The notes below the pieces were generated by a model, which was not told where the DNA came from, ran no database searches, and saw only the letters and a program-made list of their open reading frames with translations. The position numbers were made by a program, and so were the translations under genes. Below are positions 20,821 through 30,240 of a stretch of 64,000 nt of DNA, piece by piece. Position 1 is the first letter of the stretch. Each line of letters begins with the position of its first letter. The DNA comes from Pseudomonadota bacterium (GTDB lineage Bacteria > Myxococcota_A > Polyangia > Polyangiales > Polyangiaceae): positions 8,530 to 72,529 of the forward strand of contig JAEWRL010000082.1 of NCBI GenBank assembly GCA_023398955.1. The letters are read 5' to 3'.

Positions 20821-21025
20821 AAGCACGTTGAGGAGCTGCGGAAGAACCGTGAGCTCGACGAGAACCTGCGCGACCTCGCGGCGGAGGTCATCGAGCACGG
20901 CAACTTCAGCAACGTGTCGAACGAGGCCATGCGCTACCGGCTGCTCGATCTGAAACTGGTCGTGGACGAGTCCGCGCCGCAGCTCACGCTGCTCTGAGCG
21001 CGGCTTTCGTTTGCTCAAGATGTTT

Positions 21026-21042
21026 ACTGTTCACTGAACAGT
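21026..21042. promoter_or_regulatory. 17-base perfect palindrome upstream of unknown gene
   Basis: ACTGTTCA C TGAACAGT, a perfect odd palindrome 20 bases before the start of the 397-residue gene. It is a candidate operator for the local regulator or an SOS-type repressor. The half-site CTGTTC/GAACAG also occurs in the repeated palindrome at 26076 and 42055. Confidence 0.5.
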
Positions 21043-21062
21043 TTCTTCCAAGGAAAACCCTC

Positions 21063-22256
21063 ATGCACCATCGAGAATGGAACCCCAAATCTTTCTTCCG
21101 CCACCTCACCCCTCCGGCGCTCGATGAGCTGCAGGCGTGGGCGAGCGTCACGCTTCAGCTCGATGGGAAGGACTCTCCGGGCCTTCAGTTCTACCGCGCG
21201 TGGAAGGCGCTCGACGTCGACGAGCGCACACGCATCGAGACGGAGCTGCTTGTCGTCAACGACATGTGCTCGCGGCACGCGCGGCCGTACCTGGAGCAGC
21301 AGGTGGCGCCGTTCGTCTGGACAGATGAGCAAGGTCCGCTCATCGAGGAGTCACGCGAATGGTCAGCTCAGGACGTGGCGCTGCGTCTCTTCGTCGCCGA
21401 CCCTGCGCGCTTCCGCGAGGCACACCGGGCCTACGCGGTCGACGCACTCGAGCACTTCCGCGAGTACCCCGGAAGCTACGAGGTCACACTCGCCACGACA
21501 CCTGAGGCGAAGGCTCGCATGAAGGGCGAGATGATCACGCACTTTCGCGACACTGCGTTTGGGGCGCGCTGCCAAATCGAGGACTTCGCCAACGACGAGA
21601 AGTTCGCGATCTTCGTGTTCCACGAGGACGAGATGGCTCCCTTTGACCGCTTCAACGACAGCGGCGTCATGGAGCCCGACTGGCAACGCCCTGTGGTGCG
21701 GTTGGCTGCTGTCTTCCACTACGAGACCAGCACGCTCTTGGTGAAGGCGCCGCGCAAGGTCGAGCGTGAGAAGCTCCGCGATCTGTTCGCGGAGGTGTTC
21801 GTGCGAGATCCCAACTACTTCGGCGACGTGTCGAAGACGCCGAAGTTCAACTTCGACGTGCTGCGGGATCCGGACTTTGACTTTCCCACCCACGGGGTCG
21901 ACGCGATCGACGAGGTCTCGGTCGTCAAGGTCATCGCGCGCACCGCGCATCACGACGCCAAGCGCGTCACCATCGAGCTTCGACCCGGGCTCTCCATCGT
22001 GGGGCTCGGCATGGTGCTCGAGGAGCACGGGATCTCGCTCGAAAGCGATCCCCTCGACGGCGTCCAGCTCCGCTTCACCTTCGAAGGTAAGGGGCGGAGC
22101 AAGTACCGCACCGTGAGCCTCTTCAACCCGAACTCGACCAACCTGAACGACACCCGACGCGATCGGGTGATCCGTCGCTGCCTCAAGGAGTGGGGAATCG
22201 ATGTCGGCTCGCGAGCTGCCATGGACGCTGCTGCTGACCGCACTGCAGCGGAGTGA
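21063..22256 (+). CDS. Unknown protein, XRE-ImmA cluster gene 3
   Basis: A 397-residue protein of no family I recognise. It starts at ATG 21063 after AAGGAAAA and follows the interrupted ImmA gene by 66 bases. It is acidic, with no membrane segment or signal peptide. Notable stretches are HHREWNPKSFFRHL at the N-terminus, FRDTAFGARCQIEDFANDEKF in the middle and RDRVIRRCLKEWGID near the C-terminus. It overlaps the next gene by 56 bases, implying joint expression. Its role is unknown; position suggests either an effector controlled by the XRE-ImmA pair or a phage early protein. Confidence 0.75.
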   Translation: MHHREWNPKSFFRHLTPPALDELQAWASVTLQLDGKDSPGLQFYRAWKALDVDERTRIETELLVVNDMCSRHARPYLEQQVAPFVWTDEQGPLIEESREWSAQDVALRLFVADPARFREAHRAYAVDALEHFREYPGSYEVTLATTPEAKARMKGEMITHFRDTAFGARCQIEDFANDEKFAIFVFHEDEMAPFDRFNDSGVMEPDWQRPVVRLAAVFHYETSTLLVKAPRKVEREKLRDLFAEVFVRDPNYFGDVSKTPKFNFDVLRDPDFDFPTHGVDAIDEVSVVKVIARTAHHDAKRVTIELRPGLSIVGLGMVLEEHGISLESDPLDGVQLRFTFEGKGRSKYRTVSLFNPNSTNLNDTRRDRVIRRCLKEWGIDVGSRAAMDAAADRTAAE

Positions 22257-23406
22257 CCGCGCTCGCGTGAGCTACAGCCAGGTGACGGACGCTGCGTCGG
22301 ACGTCGCCTGGCTGGTGCGCGAGAAGGTGCTGGTCCACTCCAAGGACGACTACGAGCCGCCCGGCTGCGAGCACGGGTGCCAACCGAACTTCGACTACGC
22401 CTCCCGCCACGGCGAGGGTCTCGTCGGCATCGCCTGTCCCCACGAGCCTGCCTGTTGGCCCGGTTGGGAATGGGTGCCACTGGGGGACGTCCAGGCGCTG
22501 AGGACCTCTGCGGACGGTATCCTTGGCGCGCTGGCCAAGCGCAACGGGTTGCGTCCGCTCTCGCGCGCGGTGCCGGAGCCGTTCTTCCCGGTCGGCGTTT
22601 TGAATCGTCGTGGGCTGGCGATCGCCGTCGTCTGGAGCCGCTCGCTCCGGCGTGGCTTCGAGCAGCTCTGCCGCGGCGTGAGGGAGGAGCTGGGCAGTGA
22701 CGCGCTCATCGTGCTTTCGGCCAGGCCGGCGCGCGAGGCGCTGCCTGCTTCCCTGCGAACTGCCGTGGTCGCCATCGGCGCTGATGCAGATGGTCGCATC
22801 GACTTCTCCCGCGCCCTTGATGACCTGGTCCCCGACTACCGCGAGCGCGCGGTCGACGACGCTGAGCTCGACCTCGACTTTGTGCGGCTGCGGTTCTCAA
22901 CGACGCCCGACCGGCACCGGCTGGAGATCAACGGGCACGACTTCGGCGGCCTCCGAAAGAGCGACCTCCAGTTTCTGCGCCTCTTGCTCCTCGCCTGCGC
23001 CCGCCTCCGCGGTGACGACGACGGTTGGGTCGACAAGGAGCGTCTGCGCGTTGCGAACAAGAAGGCGCAAGAGCTCGACGAGCTGCGAAAGGAGTTCGGC
23101 AAGCTCGAGGTGCCGGGCCTCCCGGAGGAGGAGCGCCGGGCGCTCATCAAGTCCCGCAAGGGCACGGGCGCGGTGCGCCTCGCGGTCCCCCCGGAGAACA
23201 TCATCCTCGACCCGTCGCTCGCCGACTTCACCTGGATGACGCCGACCACGACCCGCAAGCGCAGCGGCGCCAGCGGGAAGGTGTCGGACGACCAGCTGGC
23301 AGGCATGCAGAAGGCCGCGACGCTCCTGCGCGAGTGCCGGCGGCTCGGCGCGCCGGGGGATGCGGAGGCGGTGAAGACGCCGGGGCGAGACACCCGTCGG
23401 CCTTGA
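22201..23406 (+). CDS. Unknown protein with Cys/His-rich segment, XRE-ImmA cluster gene 4
   Basis: A 401-residue unknown protein starting at ATG 22201 inside the end of the previous gene. Residues ~58-95 hold Cys and His residues (GCEHGCQ ... GIACPHEPACWPGWEW) that could bind a metal. The middle has VLSARPAREALPASLR and LRLRFSTTPDRHRLEINGHDFGGL-type strands, with SDLQFLRLLLLACARL helical after it. The C-terminus is Lys/Arg-rich. No enzymatic motif is recognised. The paired arrangement with the 397-residue gene suggests the two products act together. Confidence 0.75.
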   Translation: MSARELPWTLLLTALQRSDRARVSYSQVTDAASDVAWLVREKVLVHSKDDYEPPGCEHGCQPNFDYASRHGEGLVGIACPHEPACWPGWEWVPLGDVQALRTSADGILGALAKRNGLRPLSRAVPEPFFPVGVLNRRGLAIAVVWSRSLRRGFEQLCRGVREELGSDALIVLSARPAREALPASLRTAVVAIGADADGRIDFSRALDDLVPDYRERAVDDAELDLDFVRLRFSTTPDRHRLEINGHDFGGLRKSDLQFLRLLLLACARLRGDDDGWVDKERLRVANKKAQELDELRKEFGKLEVPGLPEEERRALIKSRKGTGAVRLAVPPENIILDPSLADFTWMTPTTTRKRSGASGKVSDDQLAGMQKAATLLRECRRLGAPGDAEAVKTPGRDTRRP

Positions 23407-23451
23407 GCCGTGCCTCTTGGCCAAGTGCATTGATTGGATATCCTTCACATC

Positions 23452-23709
23452 ATGGCGAGAAGAGGAACAGTGACTCTCATCAACCCGCAACGCGGTATGG
23501 CCGCCGTCCTGACCGAGGACGATGGGTACACCATCATCGAGATGATCGGCGGTTTGGAGGTCGAACTCGGCGACGAACTGTCGTGGGCCAACGACTACGG
23601 ACTCGGGAGTGAGATGTACCGAAATCTCACCAAGGATGAGCGCGACGAGGTCTACGTGCAGAACCACTCGGTCGGCGACCACAACGTGCGTCAGCAACTG
23701 ATGCTCTGA
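23452..23709 (+). CDS. Small beta-rich unknown protein
   Basis: An 85-residue protein beginning MARRGTVTLINPQRGMAAV, a pattern of short beta strands seen in a small family of single-domain (OB/SH3-like) proteins next to mobile elements. I chose ATG 23452, with GGCGAGAAGAGG just downstream and little upstream signal; an in-frame ATG at 23434 is possible. It converges with the primase gene, with only 8 bases between the stops. Function unknown. Confidence 0.6.
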   Translation: MARRGTVTLINPQRGMAAVLTEDDGYTIIEMIGGLEVELGDELSWANDYGLGSEMYRNLTKDERDEVYVQNHSVGDHNVRQQLML

Positions 23710-23717
23710 AAGCCGCC

Positions 23718-26700
23718 CTACGAGTCCTGCCAACCGTACCGGCTCTTGAAGCTCTCGCGGAAGCTGCCCTCCTCGGACTCGCCGCGCTGGGGGAAGTCGT
23801 CTTCGGTGACCACGGTGGTCTTCGACAGGTCGACGATCATGGCGCGCCGGCGGTCGCCCGCGGCGAAGTAGACGCGCTCGCTGTCGGACGTGACGTAGCC
23901 ATCCTGCTTCTTGTTCTCGAGCACGAGGCGGCGCAGCGCCTTCAGATCAACCAACTCCCCCTCGTAGTCGATGCGCTTGCAGTGCGCGCGGAAGGCGTCG
24001 TAGGCGCTCTCCAAGTGGATGGCGAGCCGACCGTCGTTGAAGACGTAGTGGATGCGGTGCTTCAGCTCGTTCTGCACGGCCATCACGCCCAGCATCTCGA
24101 CGAAGTGATCGAGGGCGTTCTTCACGCCGTGGTCCGTCTCCAGGAGGTCGGCGAGGATGGCGTCGACAGCGGCTTGCGCACCGAGGTCCTCGGGCAGCTC
24201 GAATCCGCAGTGCCGCGCGAACTCCTCGAACAGGTGGATCCCGAGCAGCATCGCCGTCAGATTCTCGGCGATGCGGATGGGGACCTTGCGCTCGTCGATG
24301 AGAGCGGTCGTCGCGGCGCGCGCCACCTGCAGGTCTGCGGCGAAGTTGCGCCCCAGGCAGAACTGGATGTACCGGGGCGCGAAGAGGGTGAGGTCCTGCG
24401 CGCGGAGTTCCTGGTGAGCCCGCTTGCATGACGGGAGCTCGCTGAGCGTCGTCTTCGCGGGGTTCGAGGTGATGATGCGTTCGAGCAGCGCCGCTTCCGT
24501 TGGACGCGTCTCCCCTGCGATGCAGACGGGCGCTTGCAGGTGGTAGGTGTTCACGCGCTGATCGGGTCGTCCGCGTTCCTCCGTCTCCCCCCGGTACAGG
24601 CGTCGCAGGTATCGGTGCAGCGTGTTCACGCGGAATCGCTGCATGTCGTAGGGCTTGTACTCGTCGATGAAGATGGGCACCGACCGCGTTGACGTGAGCA
24701 GCTTGAGCAGCGCGAACTCCGTCTCCGTCGCGCTGTAGGGCTCGGCGTCGCGCACGCCGAAGAGTGGCCACATGATGTCGATGCAGAGACTCGATTTGCC
24801 GGAGCCCTGCGTGCCCCACACGAAGAGCGTGGGGAAGCTGCCCACCGCCTCCATGAAGCGGGGCTTCAGCGGCGTGGCGAAGAACCAGCCGAGGATGGGC
24901 AGAATCGCTTCGGGCTTGTTCACCTGTGGGAGGCACTCGAACACGGTACTCGCCACGAGCAGGAAGGTGTCCTCGTCGACGTCGCGGTAGCTCACCCGCT
25001 TGTCCAGTGAGCCACCGCTGGGCACGTAGATGACCGGCGACGGAGACAGAAATCCTTGCGTCCCGATGGCGCAGTCCGGGCCCAGCCACACGTGGTGCTC
25101 GCCCGAGCGGTAGTCACCGAGCATCGTCGAGCCAGGCTTGCGCGGAACGGGACGCCGCGCGAGCACGCGCAGGAGCCCCTGGACGTTGTTGTCGCTGCCC
25201 GTCCACTGCATGTCCGCCGACGGGAGCAGGCGGATGAGGTCGCGCTTCGAATGGAAAGCTGTGAGCGGCAGCCGTAGCCCGCGCACCGTCGTCCCCCGGT
25301 CGGTGCGGGCCTCCCCCATGATCAGCTCACCGTCCTCGGTCTCCACACGCATCGTCGGCTCGATGGTGAAGGATGACAGGATCTTCGTCTCCCCGCGCGC
25401 CGTGAGGCAGTAGTAGAACGCCGCGTCCTCGTAGATCTCCCCCTCGATGGCGTCAGGCTCGGTCGCAGCGTCGTCGGGCTTCTCCTCGCTCGCTGGTGCG
25501 GCAGCCGCGCGAGCCAGGGCCTTGCGGAGATCCTTTGCCTTGAGTCCGAAGCGCTTTTCGACGAGCTCCAGGTAGCGGCCGTGCATGGAAGGATCGCGCT
25601 GGGCGATGGCGAGCAGGATGGGCTTGAGCCGGTACTCGAGCTCCTGCACCGGCATGTCGACGGGCACCGCCTCGATGGCCTTCTCGACGTCGAAGACCAC
25701 GTCGTATAAATCGCAGCGTGCCCCTGGTTCGCGGTGCACCTTGCAGTAGTCGAGCTTCTGCAGGGCGTGGCAAGGCGGCGCGACCGTACCGTCATCGCGC
25801 GCCGTAGCCACCACCTTGTCGTGCGCCTTGGTGATGTAGGCCGCCGCGTCGCGCCCCTGGAGCTTACCGAGCCCGCGGCGATCGTACTCGGTGATGAGCT
25901 CGATGATCTCCGTGAGCGGGAGCCCCTTGTGCGCGAAGAAGCGCACCATGTTGAAGATGGCGAGGCTGCGGTCGTCGGCACCCTGGTCCCAGAGCCGCTG
26001 CACGGGACCGCACATGTCCACGGGGTGCTCCCAGTCGAAGTCGCCGCTTTTGCGCAGTATCCCGCCTCCACTGTCAGCTGTTCCGACGTCTGAACAGCTG
26101 GGCGCGCCGACTACGGGGAGCGACACGCGCCGCGCTGGTGCTTCTTCCTGGGCAGGCGGCGCCGTCAACCGCTCGAGCAAACGCGGGTCCTCTGAGCGCT
26201 CGAAGCTGCCCTTGGGCGCGCTGACGCGATGGGGTCGCTCTCCTTGCCCGTCGCCCTTGTGGCTCACGGTGCCGATGACCTTGATGATGCGCGCCACGTC
26301 GTGGATCGAGTCGACGTGGACTTGCTCTGTCTGGATGCGTTCGCGGAGCTCGGTCTCGAAGCGCTTCAGTCCCTCGGTGAGGTGTTCGTGCTCGGCCAGG
26401 TGCGTCGGCGGCAGCGAGAACCAGAGCTGCGCGCCGTTGCCGCTCATCATGAGCCGCGGGCGGACGAGCCCCTCCGTCTCACACCAGTCGGCCGCCGCCG
26501 TGGCTGCGGCGAGGGCCTGCTCCAACTCCTCGTCGGTGCTTGCAGTGTCCTTGGGGCGCACCGGATCCAGATCGATGACCGTGGCGGTGACCACCTCGAT
26601 GTCCTGGCGGGTCGCCCCTCGCTTGATGGGACGGATCGCGTTCGGCGCACGTGACAGCAGGCTCACCGGACGCGGCTGGATGCCGACGTACACGTTGCCG

Positions 26701-26873
26701 ATGGCGTTGGTGCGTAGGCATTCTCGAACAAAGGCGTCCTCGTCGTCGAAGAAGCCGATGCCCACGATGCCGCCCACGGGGCGGATGACGCGCACCTCGC
26801 TGACGCCGTGGTCGCCATGAGCCAACCAGCGCCAGGTGCTCCGGATCACCTCAGCGTTTGGCTCTGGGATCAT
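23718..26873 (-). CDS. Primase-helicase fusion for phage replication
   Basis: A 1051-residue replication protein. The N-terminal third looks like an archaeo-eukaryotic primase: VIDLDPVRPKD, then LMMSGNGAQLWFSLPP and VARIIKVIGTVSHKGDG. A Cys/His segment (PPCHALQKLDYCKVH..GARCDLYD) may be the zinc element. The C-terminal half has a P-loop (WGTQGSGKSSLC, near residue 695) and IFIDEYKPYD as Walker B, as in phage SF3/D5-like helicases. The start overlaps the upstream helicase gene (ATGA). It is the last gene of the minus-strand replication operon. A repeated palindrome (26076-26099) is embedded in the coding sequence. Confidence 0.82.
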   Translation of the reverse strand: MIPEPNAEVIRSTWRWLAHGDHGVSEVRVIRPVGGIVGIGFFDDEDAFVRECLRTNAIGNVYVGIQPRPVSLLSRAPNAIRPIKRGATRQDIEVVTATVIDLDPVRPKDTASTDEELEQALAAATAAADWCETEGLVRPRLMMSGNGAQLWFSLPPTHLAEHEHLTEGLKRFETELRERIQTEQVHVDSIHDVARIIKVIGTVSHKGDGQGERPHRVSAPKGSFERSEDPRLLERLTAPPAQEEAPARRVSLPVVGAPSCSDVGTADSGGGILRKSGDFDWEHPVDMCGPVQRLWDQGADDRSLAIFNMVRFFAHKGLPLTEIIELITEYDRRGLGKLQGRDAAAYITKAHDKVVATARDDGTVAPPCHALQKLDYCKVHREPGARCDLYDVVFDVEKAIEAVPVDMPVQELEYRLKPILLAIAQRDPSMHGRYLELVEKRFGLKAKDLRKALARAAAAPASEEKPDDAATEPDAIEGEIYEDAAFYYCLTARGETKILSSFTIEPTMRVETEDGELIMGEARTDRGTTVRGLRLPLTAFHSKRDLIRLLPSADMQWTGSDNNVQGLLRVLARRPVPRKPGSTMLGDYRSGEHHVWLGPDCAIGTQGFLSPSPVIYVPSGGSLDKRVSYRDVDEDTFLLVASTVFECLPQVNKPEAILPILGWFFATPLKPRFMEAVGSFPTLFVWGTQGSGKSSLCIDIMWPLFGVRDAEPYSATETEFALLKLLTSTRSVPIFIDEYKPYDMQRFRVNTLHRYLRRLYRGETEERGRPDQRVNTYHLQAPVCIAGETRPTEAALLERIITSNPAKTTLSELPSCKRAHQELRAQDLTLFAPRYIQFCLGRNFAADLQVARAATTALIDERKVPIRIAENLTAMLLGIHLFEEFARHCGFELPEDLGAQAAVDAILADLLETDHGVKNALDHFVEMLGVMAVQNELKHRIHYVFNDGRLAIHLESAYDAFRAHCKRIDYEGELVDLKALRRLVLENKKQDGYVTSDSERVYFAAGDRRRAMIVDLSKTTVVTEDDFPQRGESEEGSFRESFKSRYGWQDS
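26076..26099. repeat. 24-base near-palindrome, copy 1
   Basis: Half-sites AGCTGTTC and GAACAGCT flank a GACGTC-centred core. The sequence is the exact reverse complement of 42055-42078. It lies within the primase coding region, where it encodes CSDVGTA. Confidence 0.75.
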
Positions 26874-28300
26874 GCAGCGTCGCTCCGTCGAGCCCGCTGC
26901 CTCGGCTCCGGACGCCGACTGAGCCTGGACGCAGGTAGTCCGAGCACCTCGGCGTAGAGTTTCTTCCGTTCGAGGTGGTGGCGCCGCAGGATGGGCACTT
27001 TGCGGTCCACGAAGTCGAAGAGCACCGCGTCCTGCTTGTCGGGGTGCGGGCGCATGAGTCGCCCGAGGCGCTGCACGGTGCGCCCCTTGGCGCGGCTGGG
27101 GAACGCCAGGAAGACACGCGAGAGGCGCGGTAGGTCGAGCCCCTCGTCTGCGATGCTGGTCGCGACCAGAACCGAGAGCCTTCCCGCTCGTGCGTCGTCG
27201 AGCAGCTCCTTACGGCGCTCGCGCTTCACGGCTCCCGTGAGCACGTCGGCCGTCACACCCGCCTCGCGCACGGCCGCGACGAGCGTGTGGCAGTGCTCCA
27301 CGCGCCCCGACAGTACGAGGCACGTGTGGCCGGCCCGGGCCTCGGCGACCACCGAGTCGACGATCATCGCGTTGCGCGGCTCGTCGTGGGCCACTGCGGC
27401 TAGCATCGGCATGTAGTCCTCCGCGCTGACGTAGGGATAGAAGAACTCCGTCTCCACAGGGCGCACCTCCGGGATGGTGAGCACGCCCGCCTCGACGAGC
27501 TGGTCGTGGGAGACCACGGCGAGGGGCGCGCCGAGGAAGAGATCGAGCAGCGCCGTCAGCCCATCGGAGCGCTCGGGCGTCGCGGTCAGCCCCAGGCGGT
27601 AGCGGGCGGGATAGCGATCGACGACGCGGTGGAAGGTGCTCGCGGCCACGTGGTGCGCCTCATCGAGGATGAGCAGGCCGAAGCGCTGCAGGAACTCATC
27701 GAGCAGCTCCTCGTCCCAGCGCACCAGTGCCTGGATGACAGCCACGGTCACCGCCTCCGGGCGGTGCTGCCCGTCCCCCACGAGGCCGGCGTCGATGCCG
27801 AGTTTGTCCTTCAGCTCACCAATCCACTGCTCAGCCAGGTCCAGCGTGTGGACGAGCACGAGCGTCGGCGTGCGGAGTCGAGCGATGGCGCCCATCCCCA
27901 CACGGGTCTTTCCGCCACCGCAGGGGATCACCACCGAGCCCTGCGTGACGCGAACGAGCTTGTCGACGGCGGCCGCCTGGTAGTCCCGAAGAGGAAGCTC
28001 CGGCAGCTCGGGCAGACGCTCGTCGGGGAGCACTCGGGCATCCTCGCAAGCCACGATGGTACCCTCCTGCGCCGCGGCCTTACGCAGCACGTGGATGGCC
28101 CCGCGCGGGAGGCGCAGCGAGCCCTCGCGCTCCAGCACGAAGCACAGCGTCTCGGGCTCCGCGCCCGGATCACGCCCAACTCGCATCCGGTCGAGGTAGG
28201 CTGGGTTCGGGAAGGTGAGCGAGCGGATGAGCCGCTCTGCCAGGCGCGGCGGACACTCCCCCACGGGCAGCGAGAGCCCGGAATCAACTCGCGCGCGCAT
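26870..28300 (-). CDS. XPB/SSL2-type superfamily 2 helicase
   Basis: A 476-residue helicase. An N-terminal regulatory region precedes LRDYQAAAVDKLV (Q-motif side), the Walker A CGGGKTRVG, LILDEAHHVA (DEAH), TATPERSDG (motif III region) and LGRLMRPHPDK (motif VI). The length and motifs fit the XPB/ERCC3 or UvsW-like group found in phages. ATG 28300 overlaps the end of the DinG-like gene by 17 bases, and the stop overlaps the primase gene by 4. It probably remodels recombination or replication intermediates. Confidence 0.87.
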   Translation of the reverse strand: MRARVDSGLSLPVGECPPRLAERLIRSLTFPNPAYLDRMRVGRDPGAEPETLCFVLEREGSLRLPRGAIHVLRKAAAQEGTIVACEDARVLPDERLPELPELPLRDYQAAAVDKLVRVTQGSVVIPCGGGKTRVGMGAIARLRTPTLVLVHTLDLAEQWIGELKDKLGIDAGLVGDGQHRPEAVTVAVIQALVRWDEELLDEFLQRFGLLILDEAHHVAASTFHRVVDRYPARYRLGLTATPERSDGLTALLDLFLGAPLAVVSHDQLVEAGVLTIPEVRPVETEFFYPYVSAEDYMPMLAAVAHDEPRNAMIVDSVVAEARAGHTCLVLSGRVEHCHTLVAAVREAGVTADVLTGAVKRERRKELLDDARAGRLSVLVATSIADEGLDLPRLSRVFLAFPSRAKGRTVQRLGRLMRPHPDKQDAVLFDFVDRKVPILRRHHLERKKLYAEVLGLPASRLSRRPEPRQRARRSDAA

Positions 28301-30215
28301 AACTCGACTCCTGGAGAAAGCGGGCGATGTTCTCGATGCGCCGGGTGGAGAGCATCGGCGGTAGGCTTCGGAGAAACTGCTTGCCGTAGCCCTTCTCGGC
28401 GATGCGCTTGTCGAGGATGACCACCACGCCGACGTCGGAGCGAGCGCGGATGAGCCGCCCGACGCCCTGGCGCAGAGCAATGATCGCGAGCGGGACCAGG
28501 TGGTTGCCGAAGGCCTGCGGGTCGCGCTCACAGATGGCGTCGATGACCGGATCGTCGGGATGCGGGAACGGCAGCTTGTCGATGACGACCCCGGTGAGCG
28601 CCTCGCCGGCGACGTCGATGCCGGTCCAGAAGCTCTCCGTGCCGAGCAGGACCGAGTCGACGTCCTCCTTGAAGATACGGGTGAGCTCCGCTCGCGGCAG
28701 GTCTCCTTGGCGCAGCACCCGGTAGCGGGAGCCAGCGAGCTGCGCGTGGACTCCGTTCAAGGCGCGGTACGAGGTGACGAGCCCGAGCGTGCGTCCGCCG
28801 CAAGCCCCAACTACCTGGCGGAACACGTGGGCCGCAGCGTCGATGAACTCCGGTGCTCGCGGATCGGGCATCCCTTCGGGCACGACCAAGAGCGCCTGCG
28901 ACGCGAAGTCGAAGGGCGTGTCAGCGACCACCTCGAGCGCGTCTGTCGGCACCCCGAGCTCCCGGCGAACGAAGTCGAAGTTCCCCGCGGTGGTCAGCGT
29001 CGCGGACACCATCGAAACTGACGGACAGGCGTCGAAGAGCTCGGCGCGAAGCAGCTCGGAGACGTTTACCGGTTTGGAGCACAGCTTCACGTGACCCTTC
29101 TGGTCGAGGTCGATCCAGTAGACCTTGCCCGGGTCGGTCAGGCCGAGGGCTTCAGTCAGCCGGGCGCTCGCCGTGCTGGCGGCGCGCGCGACGCTGGATG
29201 CTCGGGCTCGATCCTTCTTCTCGAGCGAGCTGTCGTCGGCCCGCTCCTGGGCAACTGCCTGCAGTGCGACCAGGGCCTTCTGGAGGCCGGCGTCAGTCAC
29301 CACGTTGGGCGAGCGAAGGCGCCGTCGGTAGCTCGGGGAGCGCTCGTAGTCAGCGAGCCGGTCGAAGAGCGTCTCCGCCTCTCGACGAAGTGCGTCCGCG
29401 AGCCGTTGCTTGCCGAAGTCCGCCGCAGCGTTGGCGAGGCGACCGATGGTGAATCGCGAGACGCTGAATCCGAAGAACTCCCGGGCGATCTCGGCCGCCT
29501 CGTGCGCTTCGTCGAGCACGAGCAGGTCGAACGGTGGCAGCACCAAGTCCTGCCCTGTCTCGCGGCGGACGGCCAGGTGGGCAAAGAGCATGTGGTAGTT
29601 GGTGACCACGATGTCCGCCTCCTGAGCCTTGGCCTTCGCGCACTCGGCGAAGCACTCGTCGCGGAAGGAGCAGGCGTCCGCCTTGCACTCGTCCGAGCTC
29701 ACGGAGAAACGCGACCAGACCTGCGCGCTCGGGAGGAACCGCAGCTCAGAGACATCGCCCCGCTGCGTTTGGTCGGCCCAGGCGAGCACCTCGTCGAGCT
29801 GGCGCTGCTGGTCGTCAAAGAGCCCGTGCAAGCGCCCCGCGGCTTCGGACTCGGTGAGCCGATCGAGACAGAGGTAGTTGTTGCGCCCCTTGAGCAGCGC
29901 GAAGCTGAAGCTCCAGGGCAGTACCTCTGCCAGCATCGGCAGATCTTTCGCGACCAGCTGCTCTTGCAGCGCGATGTTCGCCGTGGCGATGACGACGCGC
30001 TTCTTCTCGTGGTGCGCGTGCCAGATGGAAGGCACGCAGTACGCGACACTCTTGCCCGTGCCGCAGGGGCCTTCCCCGAGGGCGTGCCGCCCACGCGACA
30101 TGGCTTCGTCCACCATGCGCGCGAGCGCCACCTGGCCCTCACGGGATTCGTAGTTCGGGAAACGCGAAGCGAAGAGCCCGCCGGCCCCGAAGACGTCGGA
30201 GATGTAGTCACTCAT
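28284..30215 (-). CDS. DinG/XPD-family ATP-dependent helicase with Fe-S cysteines
   Basis: A 643-residue 5'-3' helicase of the XPD/DinG family. Walker A GPCGTGKSVA is near residue 50. Four cysteines in SSDECKADACSFRDECFAEC match the Fe-S cluster insertion. VTNYHMLF and LLVLDEAHEA (DEAH) follow, with SFWTGIDVAGEAL and LRQGVGRLIRA (motif VI) near the C-terminus. It lies 25 bases downstream of the SSB-like gene and overlaps the XPB-type helicase. Function in element replication or recombination is inferred. Confidence 0.92.
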   Translation of the reverse strand: MSDYISDVFGAGGLFASRFPNYESREGQVALARMVDEAMSRGRHALGEGPCGTGKSVAYCVPSIWHAHHEKKRVVIATANIALQEQLVAKDLPMLAEVLPWSFSFALLKGRNNYLCLDRLTESEAAGRLHGLFDDQQRQLDEVLAWADQTQRGDVSELRFLPSAQVWSRFSVSSDECKADACSFRDECFAECAKAKAQEADIVVTNYHMLFAHLAVRRETGQDLVLPPFDLLVLDEAHEAAEIAREFFGFSVSRFTIGRLANAAADFGKQRLADALRREAETLFDRLADYERSPSYRRRLRSPNVVTDAGLQKALVALQAVAQERADDSSLEKKDRARASSVARAASTASARLTEALGLTDPGKVYWIDLDQKGHVKLCSKPVNVSELLRAELFDACPSVSMVSATLTTAGNFDFVRRELGVPTDALEVVADTPFDFASQALLVVPEGMPDPRAPEFIDAAAHVFRQVVGACGGRTLGLVTSYRALNGVHAQLAGSRYRVLRQGDLPRAELTRIFKEDVDSVLLGTESFWTGIDVAGEALTGVVIDKLPFPHPDDPVIDAICERDPQAFGNHLVPLAIIALRQGVGRLIRARSDVGVVVILDKRIAEKGYGKQFLRSLPPMLSTRRIENIARFLQESSYARAS

Positions 30216-30240
30216 GGCTGTGGCTCCTCGCTCCTCGCGC

